Below, piece after piece: positions 1 through 11,674 of a stretch of DNA of 64,000 nucleotides. The notes beneath the pieces are model-generated. The model saw only the letters and a list, made by a program, of their open reading frames with translations. It searched no databases and was not told the DNA's origin. Made by a program: the position numbers and the translations under genes. The stretch covers positions 992,001-1,056,000 of the forward strand of contig NZ_MODU01000004.1 in assembly GCF_001885075.1 (NCBI RefSeq), given 5' to 3'. Each line of letters starts with the position of its first letter. Position 1 is the first letter of the stretch. The stretch comes from Alteromonas sp. V450. GTDB lineage: Bacteria; Pseudomonadota; Gammaproteobacteria; Enterobacterales; Alteromonadaceae.

Positions 1-1629
<1,629 letters not shown>

Positions 1630-1656
1630 CAAACAACCCTCGCTATTGTAACATTA

Positions 1657-2184
1657 CTACTGCGCCGACTGACGGCGCAGTTGACGTCTTTTCTCCCACG
1701 CTTTTTTCACCTGTAAACGCCAGACCCAGTTCAGCGTAACGTAACCCGCTAACCCAAATACGACTGAGCAAATTCCACAGCCTACAAGGAACGCCGGGCC
1801 AATAGTATTTATACTTTCTACCACCCATTGCCAGCTAAATTGAAACTCAAAATGTTCAGGTTTAGTCCCAAGTACAGTAGTTCCAACTTTATAAGCCCCA
1901 TAAAATATAGGCGGAATAGTAAAGGGGTTAGTTATCCAAACGGTAGCAACGGATAATGGCAAATTTGCGCGAAAAGGAATGGCAACACCAGCTGAAAGCC
2001 ACATTTGAAAAGGAACTGGCCAAAACGCAAAAAATAAACCAATTGCGAAAGCGCCAGATGCAGAACGACGATTCAAATGCCAAAGGTTAGGTTCATGTAA
2101 TACTTTTCCAAAAATTTTTAAGGCTCTATTTTGCTTAATACTTTGATGATCAGGCAAAAAACGTCGAATAAATTTTTTAGGCAT
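1657..2184 (-). CDS. DUF2062 family membrane protein
   Basis: A 175-residue protein with a basic N-terminus followed by hydrophobic segments. The central region has the DUF2062 signature: a histidine/arginine stretch, a FAIGLFFAFWPVPFQM-type helix and the TNPFTIPPIFYGAYKVG loop. The family is common in Proteobacteria and predicted to sit in the inner membrane; its biochemical role is not established. The C-terminus is rich in Lys and Arg, and so presumably cytoplasmic. It is divergent from comEC and convergent with ligA, so it is probably transcribed alone. Confidence 0.85.
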   Translation of the reverse strand: MPKKFIRRFLPDHQSIKQNRALKIFGKVLHEPNLWHLNRRSASGAFAIGLFFAFWPVPFQMWLSAGVAIPFRANLPLSVATVWITNPFTIPPIFYGAYKVGTTVLGTKPEHFEFQFSWQWVVESINTIGPAFLVGCGICSVVFGLAGYVTLNWVWRLQVKKAWEKRRQLRRQSAQ

Positions 2185-2277
2185 AAATATCGATGCATCT
2201 CGAAAATAAAATCAAAACTGACAAACCTTGCGTCTTCGTAACATTTCATCACGCAGGCGAGGTTCACGCTATGTCAC

Positions 2278-4848
2278 TTGCTACGTGATAACATGCTAAA
2301 TTGTATCACAATTTGGGTAGGCTGTTTTTGCGCTGGCGCAATGACCTGCGTTTTTTGGCCGAGCTTACCAAGTAATGTCTCAATGTACATCATGATGACG
2401 ATAGAATTGGTTCTATTGTGTTTCATGATATACAAAAGCCGCACTTTTAAAGGCAAAAGCGGCCTCGTATACCCAATTATAGGCAGTCATGCACTAAGCG
2501 GCGCAATTGCGGGTATAGTTTGGATGGCGAGTGTAGGGTATTTTTACACTGCTTGGCAACTGCCTGAAGATAAAATTCAACAAGATGTCATAGTAAGTGG
2601 GCAAGTAATCGACGCACTGTGCAGGCAATCAGAAAAAGAAGGCGGGCCAGACAAAGGTTATGCCTCTTATCTTGTTAACGTTAAGAAACTGCATCACCGC
2701 GATGCCACCACGCTTTTTAGTTTGCCGAAGGGGTCCATTTTAAACGGACTCCCCTTCGTGGATGATATAGCAACTGCAATAGGTTTTCGTGTTGCACTTA
2801 ATGCTAATGACAGCGCGCCTTGCCTCCGTGAGGGCGATACGTTTAGCGCTATTGTAAAACTAAAGCCAACCTATGCAAAAGCAAACCCTGTAGGAGCAGA
2901 TAGGCAACGCATTTTAGTGAGTAAACGGGTAAGTGCTACGGGGTACGTGAAGGCGTTTCATCCCGAATCTATTAGCCACAATCATACCGTTCGTCAGCAT
3001 CTAATCGATTTCCTTGAATTGTTACCACTAAAAAATACAGCATGGTGGAAAGCTTTATTATTGGGGCAAAGAAATGGCTTAACCGATATTGATTGGATTA
3101 CCTTGCAACGTACCGGGACGGGTCACTTGTTTAGTGTATCGGGCATGCACTTAAGCGTTGTTGCAGGTGCTTCTATGCTTTTTTTGAACATTACTTTTTA
3201 TATGTTTATTAAATTAGTCAGCCCCCTTACTAGCAATATTGTATTTAACACCACTCGTTACTGGAGTAGGCGAAAACATAAAGGGCACTTTTGGTTCGCT
3301 CCGTTACGGGCGTCAATATTGTGCGCCGTAATTTTAACCGGTTTAGGTTATGCAATAATCTGTGGAGCCGCGTTGCCGGTAATTCGTGCATGGGTTCTTT
3401 TAACACTTGTGTGCACGTTATCTCTATTCAAAGTGGTATGGCGACCATTTCACATGGGGCTGATCATGCTTGCGTTGTGCTTAATTTTATTTCCACTTTC
3501 AGTGTTGAGCGCAAGCTTTTATCTAAGTGTCGGTGCACTATTTATCATCTGGTTCTTAGTACTGCGATTTTCACTTAATGGCAACAATGCACTTAAAGCG
3601 ATGTTTAAGCTTCAGTGTGGACTTACAATAACCATGCTTCCCATAACTTTTATTTGGTTTGAAAGTGCGAGTATCGTGTCGATTTTGGCAAATCTTATTG
3701 CGCTACCCATGGTCACAGTTATGCTGCCAATATGCTTATTCATCTTGCTGCTGTTATACCTGCTCAATGTTTTATTCGCAGCTCCGTCGTTACTTTCGCA
3801 TGTATTAACGCTGTTGTTTGAATACGCAGATATAGCGCTTGGTTTTGTGCTTCACATATTAACATTGCTGGCCGAGCTCGAATTCAGCGCTATGTCACTG
3901 TTTTTGAAAACGGAAGCTGCCATTGCTATTTTAGCTGCGGTGTTTGTAGCGCTTTTACCGAAATGGCGTTTCAAATATTTATGTGTAGTGGCTTTAATCG
4001 TGCCTTTTTTAACAAGCTTTATTCATACAAACGAAACACTATGGGAGCTTCATGTTTTTGATGCAGGCCAAGCCAGCGCGGTTGCTATTACAAAAGGCAA
4101 GCGGGCGATGGTGATAGATACAGGCGCAAGCTATAACGGCAAAGCAACGATTGCAAGCAATGTGCTTTTACCCTTTTTACTAAAACGAAATATTCAATAC
4201 ATTGATTTTGTTATCCATACTCACAGCGATAACGATCATGCAGGGGGATTTAACGAGATATCACAATCAAGGCTTGCGCGGTATGCCGATTTTTATCTCC
4301 CCGTTTCTACATCGAAACACATCAAAGCATGTGAACAGGGCCTAAGCTTCTCGTGGCAAGCACTCAACATTGATTTTATGTGGCCAAAAAAAGGGAACGC
4401 CAAAGACAATAATGCAAGTTCATGCGTGGTCAAGATATCCGATGACTCAACCCGCATACTTATCCCTGGTGATATAGAAAAAGCCAGTGAATATGCGCTA
4501 CTAACCCATTACCTTGACGCCTCAAAAGGGGGAGAAACTGAAAAGACAGTGGCGGCGGATATTTTGTTAGCCCCCCACCATGGGAGTAATACTTCGTCGA
4601 CGGACATCTTTATAGAGCAGGTTAAACCACGTGTTGTCATATTCACACAAGGCTATGAAAATCGATGGAAATTCCCTTCAAAGGCAGTATATCAACGATA
4701 TCTTAACCATGGTGTTAAACCTTACATGACAAGCTATCACGGGTATATAAATGCAACAGTCGATGGTGTTAACGTAAGGGTAAAAACACAGCGCTTTGAC
4801 TTTGAAAAGCGTTGGTACTTAGCACCTAGAATGCCCTCCCATCTTTAA
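2278..4848 (+). CDS. comEC: ComEC/Rec2 family DNA internalization channel
   Basis: Predicted inner-membrane channel that carries single-stranded DNA into the cytoplasm during natural transformation. At 856 residues it has the full architecture: N-terminal membrane helices and an OB-like region, the Competence domain (FSVSGMHLSVVAGA, about residues 290-303) with many hydrophobic segments, and a C-terminal metallo-beta-lactamase-like domain with HTHSDNDHAGG and later APHHGSN. The start is unsure: the frame can open at TTG 2278, but the first ATG is at 2293, and neither has a well-placed ribosome site. It stands alone between DUF2062 and the msbA operon. Family assignment is secure; whether the cell is naturally transformable cannot be told from here. 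Confidence 0.92.
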   Translation: MLRDNMLNCITIWVGCFCAGAMTCVFWPSLPSNVSMYIMMTIELVLLCFMIYKSRTFKGKSGLVYPIIGSHALSGAIAGIVWMASVGYFYTAWQLPEDKIQQDVIVSGQVIDALCRQSEKEGGPDKGYASYLVNVKKLHHRDATTLFSLPKGSILNGLPFVDDIATAIGFRVALNANDSAPCLREGDTFSAIVKLKPTYAKANPVGADRQRILVSKRVSATGYVKAFHPESISHNHTVRQHLIDFLELLPLKNTAWWKALLLGQRNGLTDIDWITLQRTGTGHLFSVSGMHLSVVAGASMLFLNITFYMFIKLVSPLTSNIVFNTTRYWSRRKHKGHFWFAPLRASILCAVILTGLGYAIICGAALPVIRAWVLLTLVCTLSLFKVVWRPFHMGLIMLALCLILFPLSVLSASFYLSVGALFIIWFLVLRFSLNGNNALKAMFKLQCGLTITMLPITFIWFESASIVSILANLIALPMVTVMLPICLFILLLLYLLNVLFAAPSLLSHVLTLLFEYADIALGFVLHILTLLAELEFSAMSLFLKTEAAIAILAAVFVALLPKWRFKYLCVVALIVPFLTSFIHTNETLWELHVFDAGQASAVAITKGKRAMVIDTGASYNGKATIASNVLLPFLLKRNIQYIDFVIHTHSDNDHAGGFNEISQSRLARYADFYLPVSTSKHIKACEQGLSFSWQALNIDFMWPKKGNAKDNNASSCVVKISDDSTRILIPGDIEKASEYALLTHYLDASKGGETEKTVAADILLAPHHGSNTSSTDIFIEQVKPRVVIFTQGYENRWKFPSKAVYQRYLNHGVKPYMTSYHGYINATVDGVNVRVKTQRFDFEKRWYLAPRMPSHL

Positions 4849-5036
4849 TTTGATAGTTTTGACCTTACATCAGAAACCGTAAGTGGGAATATTACGCACA
4901 TTGCTTGACCAATAAACCATGGAAATTAGTGAATTAGTAATATTACGCGTACAATACGGTATTACTTTGCGGCGATGCGTTCCGCAATAAAAAGAAACAG
5001 ATAAACACTGGCCAAAATACGGGTGTAAAAAACTGC

Positions 5037-6785
5037 ATGCAACACGCCGACAATTCGGATTATCAAATTAAACGCTTTTTGGAATACCTTAAAGCTTATA
5101 AAGTTCCTTTCGCGTTCGCTATCATTGGAATGATTGGCTATTCTGCTGTCGATACCTTTGTATTTGCTCAGCTACAGCCCATGATCGATGAATCTCTTGG
5201 AAAGAATGATCATGATTATTTAAGGTTGGCAGCGTACGCAATAGTTCCGCTGTTTTTACTACGCGGCATATTTAACTTTCTAGGCAGCTACACATTGAGT
5301 TGGATTGGTGCACAAGTTGTTATGCGTATGCGCCAACAGCTTTTCGATAAGTACATCCATTTACCAGTATCGTTTCACGACCATCACGCGGTCGGAGGGT
5401 TAATCAGTAAGGTAACCTATGACACCGAACAAGTAGCTGCAGCTTCAGGTAAAGCCTTACTCACATTAGTGAGAGAAGGGGCATTAGTCGTTGGCCTTTT
5501 GGCTGTTATGTTCTATTACTCTTGGCAATTGTCGTTAATTTTCTTGCTTATTGGGCCCGTGGTTGCGGTTATTGTGTCCTTTGTGAGCAAACGCTTTCGT
5601 GTAGTGAGTAAAAATATCCAGCAATCTATGGGCAACTTGACGTCTTCTGTTGAACAGGCGGTAAAGGGCCATAAAGTTGTGATCATGTTTGGTGGCCAGG
5701 AAATAGAGCAAACCCGGTTTAAAGAGAAAAACAACCACAACCGGCAGCAAACAATGAAGCTGTCTGTTACCTCAATACTCAGCGTTTCTTCCATTCAAGT
5801 TATAGCGTCTATTGCGTTGGCAGTTGTATTATTTATTGCCAGTACGCCGGGCATGTTAGAAAAGCTTACTGCTGGGGTTTTCATCAACGTTGTATTTTGT
5901 ATGGTTATGTTATTAAAGCCACTAAAGCAGCTAACAACAATTAATAACCAATTTCAAAAGGGTATGGCCGCGTGTGCCAGTATTTTTGAAATCCTTGATG
6001 AAGAAGACGAGGAAGACAAAGGGCAGATTAGGTTAGAACGCGCCAAGGGAAAAATAGAATTTTCCGATGTGACTTTCCATTATCCAGGCAAACAGACGCC
6101 AGCTTTGTCTGATGTCAATTTTACCGCCTCGCCTGGACAATCAATTGCGTTGGTTGGCCGTTCCGGTAGTGGTAAGTCGACGATGTCTTCACTGCTTACG
6201 CGATTTTACCGGCCACAAAAAGGCGAAATTAGAATTGATGATATTAAGTTAAACGATATTGACCTTAAGTCGTTACGAGCACAGTTCGCCGTTGTATCTC
6301 AAAACGTTACCCTATTTAACGACACTATCGCCAATAACATTGCCTATGGTGCCAAACAGCACGTTTCAAGAAGTGAGATTGAAAGCGCGGCTAAAATGGC
6401 ACATGTTGAGGAGTTTCTTGCAAACCTTCCCGACGGTTTAGACACTGTCGTAGGTGAAAACGGTTTGATGTTATCGGGCGGTCAAAGACAACGAATTGCT
6501 ATCGCACGAGCGATATTGGCAGATGCCCCAATTCTTATTCTTGATGAGGCAACATCAGCATTAGATACCGAATCAGAGAGATTGATTCAGGACGCGCTTG
6601 AAACACTTCAAAAGCGCTGCACAAGTATCGTTGTTGCCCATCGATTGTCTACCATAGAAAATGCAGATTGCATTATGGTGGTCGAGCAAGGCCGAATTAT
6701 CGAAAAAGGTAAGCATTCTGAACTATTAGCAAGTGGCGGGCATTATGCCCAACTGCATGCGCTACAGTTTGGTGAAAGCCAGTGA
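5037..6785 (+). CDS. msbA: Lipid A export ATP-binding/permease protein MsbA
   Basis: A homodimeric ABC exporter that flips core-lipid A across the inner membrane. The 582 residues match the usual family length. An N-terminal six-helix transmembrane domain is followed by a nucleotide-binding domain with Walker A GRSGSGKST (about residues 376-384), signature LSGGQRQR and Walker B ILILDEATSALD. It is the first gene of a run msbA-lpxK-ycaR-kdsB-SDR, and its stop overlaps the GTG start of lpxK (GTGA). The same pairing with lpxK occurs in E. coli and supports MsbA over other ABC exporters. No strong Shine-Dalgarno precedes ATG 5037. Confidence 0.96.
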   Translation: MQHADNSDYQIKRFLEYLKAYKVPFAFAIIGMIGYSAVDTFVFAQLQPMIDESLGKNDHDYLRLAAYAIVPLFLLRGIFNFLGSYTLSWIGAQVVMRMRQQLFDKYIHLPVSFHDHHAVGGLISKVTYDTEQVAAASGKALLTLVREGALVVGLLAVMFYYSWQLSLIFLLIGPVVAVIVSFVSKRFRVVSKNIQQSMGNLTSSVEQAVKGHKVVIMFGGQEIEQTRFKEKNNHNRQQTMKLSVTSILSVSSIQVIASIALAVVLFIASTPGMLEKLTAGVFINVVFCMVMLLKPLKQLTTINNQFQKGMAACASIFEILDEEDEEDKGQIRLERAKGKIEFSDVTFHYPGKQTPALSDVNFTASPGQSIALVGRSGSGKSTMSSLLTRFYRPQKGEIRIDDIKLNDIDLKSLRAQFAVVSQNVTLFNDTIANNIAYGAKQHVSRSEIESAAKMAHVEEFLANLPDGLDTVVGENGLMLSGGQRQRIAIARAILADAPILILDEATSALDTESERLIQDALETLQKRCTSIVVAHRLSTIENADCIMVVEQGRIIEKGKHSELLASGGHYAQLHALQFGESQ

Positions 6786-7798
6786 AAGCTGACACAGGTA
6801 AAAATGTTCACGATAAATGGTATTTCGGTCATCCGTTAGTCTGGATATTAGCGCCACTTTCACTTTTGTTTTTTTTGATTTCAGCGATGCGAAGGGCATT
6901 GTATAACGTTGGCGTTAAAAAAGTTTATCGTCCATCATGTCCGGTTATTGTGGTAGGCAACATCTCCGTAGGAGGCAATGGAAAAACACCCGTTGTGTTA
7001 GCACTGGCTGATCATTACCGACAAAAAGGTGTGAAAGTGGGTATTTTAAGTCGTGGATACGGCGCAAAATCTCCGTTTTACCCTAGGAAAGTTAAAGGGG
7101 ACGATAACGCGTCGGAGGTAGGAGACGAGCCGAGGCTGTTAGCAATACGAAGTGACTGCGACGTTGTCATCGACCCGAATAGATCGCGAGGCGCACGTTT
7201 TTTGGTTGAGCAGTGTAACTGCGAACTGATTATTTGTGATGACGGACTTCAGCACTACGCACTGGCTCGCGACGTAGAACTTGTAGTAATGGATGACAGA
7301 AAAGTAGGAAGCGGTTTTTTGCTTCCCATGGGGCCGCTTCGCGAGGGTACGTGGCGATTATCAAATGTCGATGCCATTGTGCATAACGCGCGAACTTTGC
7401 CCACATTTGACAACCCAGTGGCGCCTCAGTTTTTGATGTCGCTAACGCCCGGGAAATTTGTCAATGTTCAAGACACGTCGGTTGAACTTGACGCCGAACA
7501 GATTGCTGAAAAAACGTGCCATGCCGTTGCCGGTATCGGCTCTCCTCAACGCTTTTTTAATCAGCTAATCGCGTTGAGGATATCACTTTCTGGCACTAAA
7601 GCCCTGCCTGATCATCACACGTTTACCGCGTCTGATATACCTAATGGGCGAGTAATCATGACAGAAAAAGACGCAGTGAAAGTTCGCGCGTTTGCACATC
7701 ATGATTGTTGGTATTTACCGGTAACCGCAGAAATACCACGCGAATTTTATAATCTATTAGATGGAAAACTTGCCAAAACAAGCTTTTCAGAAATATAA
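6782..7798 (+). CDS. lpxK: Tetraacyldisaccharide 4'-kinase LpxK
   Basis: Phosphorylates the 4' position of the lipid A disaccharide precursor at the inner membrane. The 338-residue protein has an N-terminal hydrophobic anchor (about residues 17-35) and a P-loop VGGNGKTP within VGNISVGGNGKTPVV, followed by SRGYG and DDGLQHY, all typical of LpxK. It starts at GTG, overlapping the msbA stop by four bases, which implies translational coupling. The following ycaR and kdsB extend the lipopolysaccharide theme of the operon. Confidence 0.96.
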   Translation: MKADTGKNVHDKWYFGHPLVWILAPLSLLFFLISAMRRALYNVGVKKVYRPSCPVIVVGNISVGGNGKTPVVLALADHYRQKGVKVGILSRGYGAKSPFYPRKVKGDDNASEVGDEPRLLAIRSDCDVVIDPNRSRGARFLVEQCNCELIICDDGLQHYALARDVELVVMDDRKVGSGFLLPMGPLREGTWRLSNVDAIVHNARTLPTFDNPVAPQFLMSLTPGKFVNVQDTSVELDAEQIAEKTCHAVAGIGSPQRFFNQLIALRISLSGTKALPDHHTFTASDIPNGRVIMTEKDAVKVRAFAHHDCWYLPVTAEIPREFYNLLDGKLAKTSFSEI

Positions 7799-7818
7799 GT
7801 CAAATAGGATGAATATTG

Positions 7819-8013
7819 ATGGCATTTGATAAGAAATTGCTAGAGGTGCTGGCATGTCCAGTATGTAAAGGTAAGCTAGTAATGAGCGATGACAATTCCC
7901 GCTTGATTTGTCGTTTTGACCGACTTGCATTCGATATTAAAGACGGTATTGCGGTACTTATCGAAAGTAAAGCACACACAATGTCGCTTGAAGAAGTTGA
8001 CGCGACGCGATAG
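7819..8013 (+). CDS. ycaR: Trm112/YcaR family small zinc-ribbon-like protein
   Basis: A 64-residue protein of the Trm112 family (MAFDKKLLEVLACPVCKGKL, then a third cysteine in LICRF, then AFDIKDGIAVLIE). It closely resembles E. coli YcaR, which sits in the same place between lpxK and kdsB. The start is taken as ATG 7819, nine bases after AGGA at 7806; a TTG immediately before it is unlikely to be used. Trm112-type proteins often bind or activate methyltransferases, but the role of bacterial YcaR is not settled. Confidence 0.93.
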   Translation: MAFDKKLLEVLACPVCKGKLVMSDDNSRLICRFDRLAFDIKDGIAVLIESKAHTMSLEEVDATR

Positions 8014-8022
8014 AGGTAGGGC

Positions 8023-8775
8023 ATGTCATTTACAGTTATTATTCCAGCGCGATTCGGCTCTAGTCGTTTTCCTGGGAAACCACTTGCGGATATCAACGGC
8101 AAGCCGATGGTCCAGCACGTTTTTGAACGTGCCCAAGAAGCTGGCGCCAGTGAGATCATTGTTGCAACTGACGATACTCGAATTGAAAAAGTTGCATCAA
8201 ACTTTGCACGCGTATGCATGACGTCTGAAAATCACCAATCTGGGACAGAACGTATTGCAGAAGTGATTAAAAAAGAGGGCCTGGCATCTGACGAAATAGT
8301 CGTGAATGTGCAGGGAGATGAACCTTTTATTCCCGCTGAGAACATACGACAAGTCGCAGTCAACTTGGCAGATTCCTCACAGTGCCAAATGGCAACATTG
8401 TCGACAAATATCGACAATGAAGAAGATGTTTTTAACCCTAATATCGTAAAAGTAATTGTGAATAACTACGGCGAGTCTATCTATTTTTCTCGTTCTTGTA
8501 TTCCTTTTGAACGCGACACTATGATGCGATCACCAGGTACAGCGAATACCTCGTTGTATCAAAGGCACATAGGAATATATGCCTATAGAGCAAGCTATGT
8601 GAGCAAATACGTCAACTATTCACCCAGTGCACTTGAGCAAATTGAGTCATTAGAGCAACTGCGTGCAATTTGGTACGGCGATAAAATACACTGTGAGGTA
8701 GCCATCGCGCCACCGCCTATAGGCATTGACACACCTGAAGATCTAGAACGTTTGTTAAAGACTATAAATAGCTAG
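8023..8775 (+). CDS. kdsB: 3-deoxy-manno-octulosonate cytidylyltransferase KdsB
   Basis: Activates KDO as CMP-KDO for lipopolysaccharide inner-core synthesis in the cytoplasm. The 250-residue protein begins with the nucleotide-binding signature VIIPARFGSSRFPGKPL and contains VATDD, NVQGDEPFI and the C-terminal IGIDTPEDLE. It lies nine bases after ycaR and is preceded by GAGGTAGGGC, a good ribosome site. Gene order lpxK-ycaR-kdsB matches that of enterobacteria. Confidence 0.97.
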   Translation: MSFTVIIPARFGSSRFPGKPLADINGKPMVQHVFERAQEAGASEIIVATDDTRIEKVASNFARVCMTSENHQSGTERIAEVIKKEGLASDEIVVNVQGDEPFIPAENIRQVAVNLADSSQCQMATLSTNIDNEEDVFNPNIVKVIVNNYGESIYFSRSCIPFERDTMMRSPGTANTSLYQRHIGIYAYRASYVSKYVNYSPSALEQIESLEQLRAIWYGDKIHCEVAIAPPPIGIDTPEDLERLLKTINS

Positions 8776-8806
8776 AACTAACACGCATATTAACAAAGGA
8801 ACCGTT

Positions 8807-9466
8807 ATGAATGTGGTAATTACTGGTGGTAATCGAGGTATAGGCCTTGCTCTTACCAAGCAATACAAAGCAATGGGAGCAACCGTTTACGCAACGTGCA
8901 GAAATAGTTGTGATGAACTAAATAGCGCCGGTGTAAATGTCATTAAAAGTGTCGATGTTTCAAAGCCTGAAGAATTAGGCGAAAAACTGGCCTCTATAAA
9001 AGACGTGAAAATTGATCTACTTATCAATAATGCAGGTGTTTTGGGCAGAGAAAGTATCGATGACTGGGATCCAAACACTATCGATTATCAGTTTCGGGTT
9101 AATGCAATGGGACCTTTGTTGGTAACGCAAACGTTATTGCCTAACTTAGTTGAAGGAAGTAAGGTGGCGTTGATATCGAGCCGTATGGGTTCGATGGCAG
9201 ATAATGGGTCTGGCGGTTACTATGGTTACAGAATGTCAAAGGCAGCACTGAACGCGGTGGGTGTTTCACTGACAAGAGATCTCGGTATAAAAGGCATAGC
9301 AGTTGGTATTTTTCATCCTGGATTCGTTCAAACTGAAATGGTCAATGGCGCTGGTGATATTGATGCTGACACTTGCGCCAGTCGATTATGTCAACGCATT
9401 GAAGAATTAAATGTTGATAATTCAGGGCGCTTTATTCATTCAAATGGAGATGTGTTACCTTGGTGA
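8807..9466 (+). CDS. Short-chain dehydrogenase/reductase (C-factor-like)
   Basis: A 219-residue classical SDR. The N-terminal cofactor motif TGGNRGIG (residues 6-13), the NNAGV motif, the serine of ALISSRMGS and the catalytic YGYRMSK segment are all present, so it should be an active NAD(P)-dependent oxidoreductase. The substrate is unknown. It follows kdsB by 31 bases, with AAAGGAACC upstream of its ATG, and precedes a strong terminator, so it is probably the last gene of the msbA operon. Similarity to the C-factor (CsgA-like) subgroup is by overall appearance only. Confidence 0.88.
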   Translation: MNVVITGGNRGIGLALTKQYKAMGATVYATCRNSCDELNSAGVNVIKSVDVSKPEELGEKLASIKDVKIDLLINNAGVLGRESIDDWDPNTIDYQFRVNAMGPLLVTQTLLPNLVEGSKVALISSRMGSMADNGSGGYYGYRMSKAALNAVGVSLTRDLGIKGIAVGIFHPGFVQTEMVNGAGDIDADTCASRLCQRIEELNVDNSGRFIHSNGDVLPW

Positions 9467-9474
9467 TTAACACT

Positions 9475-9503
9475 CAAAAGGCGCTCTTCTAAAGCGCCTT
9501 TTG
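9475..9503 (+). terminator. Intrinsic terminator after the msbA-kdsB-SDR operon
   Basis: Perfect 10-bp inverted repeat CAAAAGGCGC / GCGCCTTTTG with a nine-base loop. The T-rich 3' arm would serve the plus-strand operon and the A-rich 5' arm would serve rimO on the other strand, so it may be bidirectional. Confidence 0.8.
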
Positions 9504-9522
9504 GGGCTGTGGGTTCTACTGA

Positions 9523-9542
9523 TGCTACATGAAAATGTAGCA
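9523..9542. other. Perfect 8-bp hairpin with GAAA loop next to the rimO 3' end
   Basis: TGCTACAT, GAAA, ATGTAGCA form a perfect stem with a four-base loop, 21 bases beyond the rimO stop codon. There is no T tract on either side, so it may act as an mRNA 3' end structure rather than a terminator. Confidence 0.5.
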
Positions 9543-9563
9543 TTCAGACAAAGGTATACCGGT

Positions 9564-10991
9564 TTACTGTTCGTCGTCTGATTCTTGATCTTCAGACAAT
9601 ACGGCCCAAACATCGTGCTCGTTAGCATGAATGACTTCAGCCCACACGCGATCACCAGGTTTAACGTCATAAACACCATTAAGATGGACAACACCATCTA
9701 CCTCAGGAGCGTCTGCGTAAGATCTACCTACAGCGCCCTCAGCATCAACACTATCAATGACGATTTGATATTCATTACCTATACGTGCTTTTAAGCGCGC
9801 TGCACTTATTTCCCCTTGAACCTCCATAAAACGAGCAAGTCTTGCTTGCTTTATATCTTCAGGTACAGGGTTGGGTAAGTCATTTGCCTTAGCCCCTTCA
9901 ACGGGTGAATATGCAAAAGCGCCTACTCGGTCAAGTTGTGCTTCTCGCAAGAATGTAAGCAGTTCTTCAAACTCTTCCTCTGTCTCACCAGGAAAGCCAA
10001 CGATAAACGTTGAGCGGATCACTAATGATGGGCACTGTTCACGCCACTTTTTAACGCGCTCAAGAACGCGCTCTGCGCTACCAGGGCGTTTCATAAGTTT
10101 AAGGATGCGTTTGCTCGCATGCTGGAATGGAATATCTAAATAAGGCAGTATTTTACCCTCATTCATTAAAGGAATGAGGTCATCAACGTGTGGATAAGGG
10201 TAAACATAATGAAGGCGAACCCAAATACCCATTTCACCCAGTTTTTCACACAGCTGCTGCATATGTGCCTTTACCGGCATACCGTCCCAGAAACCGGTTC
10301 TATGTTTCACATCTACGCCATAGGCACTTGTATCTTGTGAAATTACCAACAGCTCCTTAACGCCGGCCTCTTTTAAACGCTTAGCCTCATCTAGGATACT
10401 CCCCACAGGACGGCTTACCAAGTCACCGCGCATGGAAGGGATGATACAAAATGTGCAACGGTGGTTGCACCCTTCCGAAATTTTCAAATAGGCGTAGTGA
10501 CGTGGTGTAAGTTTCACGCCATGATCGGGTATTAAATCTGAAAACGGGTTGTGCTGTGGTTTAGGAAGATGCTCATGAACCTGTTCTACTACGGTTTCGT
10601 AAGCATGAGGACCGGTAATTGCGAGTACGTTCGGGTGTAACTCGCGAATTTCGTCTTCTTTAACGCCCAAACAACCTGTTACGATGACTTTGCCGTTTTC
10701 TTTTAGTGCTTCGCCTATGGTATCTAACGACTCTTCTACGGCGGCGTCAATAAAGCCACACGTATTTACAATAACCAAATCTGCATCGTTGTATGTAGGT
10801 ACAACATCGTATCCTTCAGTGCGCAGTTGAGTAAGGATCCGTTCTGAATCAACAAGGTTTTTAGGGCAGCCCAAGCTAACGAAACCAATACGACTACCTG
10901 TCTCTGAAGCAGTAGACGTATGTTCGCTAAGCACTTTTACAGGTGTCTCTAACGTTGTTGTTTGATTTGGGGTGTATTTTTGTACTGTCAT
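9564..10991 (-). CDS. rimO: Ribosomal protein uS12 methylthiotransferase RimO
   Basis: A radical-SAM enzyme that adds a methylthio group to the conserved aspartate of ribosomal protein S12. The 475-residue protein has the N-terminal MTTase domain ([17 protein letters not shown], near residue 36), the radical-SAM cluster motif CNHRCTFC, and a C-terminal TRAM domain. The first 30 or so residues, rich in Thr and Ser, are longer than in E. coli RimO, so a start inside them is possible. It is transcribed alone between two intergenic regions. Confidence 0.96.
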   Translation of the reverse strand: MTVQKYTPNQTTTLETPVKVLSEHTSTASETGSRIGFVSLGCPKNLVDSERILTQLRTEGYDVVPTYNDADLVIVNTCGFIDAAVEESLDTIGEALKENGKVIVTGCLGVKEDEIRELHPNVLAITGPHAYETVVEQVHEHLPKPQHNPFSDLIPDHGVKLTPRHYAYLKISEGCNHRCTFCIIPSMRGDLVSRPVGSILDEAKRLKEAGVKELLVISQDTSAYGVDVKHRTGFWDGMPVKAHMQQLCEKLGEMGIWVRLHYVYPYPHVDDLIPLMNEGKILPYLDIPFQHASKRILKLMKRPGSAERVLERVKKWREQCPSLVIRSTFIVGFPGETEEEFEELLTFLREAQLDRVGAFAYSPVEGAKANDLPNPVPEDIKQARLARFMEVQGEISAARLKARIGNEYQIVIDSVDAEGAVGRSYADAPEVDGVVHLNGVYDVKPGDRVWAEVIHANEHDVWAVLSEDQESDDEQ

Positions 10992-11194
10992 TTTACGATC
11001 TTAAGGTTTATCTGATGCACCAATTTTACCATGAGCGCCCACGAAATATTATGCTAATTCCGCAATAACTTTTTAATCTGTTGAAGTTCTTCCATTTTGC
11101 TGCTGTTTTCGTGTGTATAACGGTTTAAAAGTCACCATTAAGCCCCACCTATAGTCAAATTGACAATTTTATCAAACGTTCGTTTTCACGCTTT

Positions 11195-11665
11195 ATGCTA
11201 AAACTCCCTCTAAAGTTCTATGATGAGTCGGGCCGAATACTGCCCCCAAGCTGGTTTTACGGTGTGCTTTTATTTTTGTGTATCGACTGGTTGGCATTCA
11301 TTTTTTCATTAGCATCTATGTCCCAAACCAATGAACTCCTCACTTTTTTTTATCCTCAGAAAGCAACGCTGGGTTTAGGACTGGTTGCAAGTTTACCCGT
11401 TTTAGCGTCATTGCTGTTGGTGAGCCAGCGGGAAAGACTGTGGAAACGAGAAATTAAAGTGTGGCGACATGCAGTTTTACCGCTTGTTCAAACGGGAATT
11501 GTTGCTTTACTAATCGTTCAAATCTATTACTCAATGCGACATCACTGGGGGTTTGAGTTGATGACAGGGGCTAAGCTCACGCTATACTCAATGTCGCTTT
11601 ATGCGATTAGTAAAAGTAGACACTTAAAATGGATGATAGCGGATTGGGCCCACCCCAATCCATGA
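11195..11665 (+). CDS. DUF2919 family inner-membrane protein (YfeZ-like)
   Basis: A 156-residue hydrophobic protein with about four predicted membrane segments. The N-terminal pattern YDESGRILPPSWFYGVLLFLCIDWL fits DUF2919, whose members share a Gly-x-Leu-x-Pro-Pro motif ahead of the first helix. Function is not known. It ends nine bases before the convergent stop of the next gene, with no room for a separate terminator. The family call is moderately sure. Confidence 0.7.
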   Translation: MLKLPLKFYDESGRILPPSWFYGVLLFLCIDWLAFIFSLASMSQTNELLTFFYPQKATLGLGLVASLPVLASLLLVSQRERLWKREIKVWRHAVLPLVQTGIVALLIVQIYYSMRHHWGFELMTGAKLTLYSMSLYAISKSRHLKWMIADWAHPNP

Positions 11666-11674
11666 GCGCTATAG

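Noticed and set aside
7800..8219. 139-codon minus-strand frame across ycaR/kdsB
   Set aside because: Lies fully over two well-supported genes of the other strand; no protein-like features.
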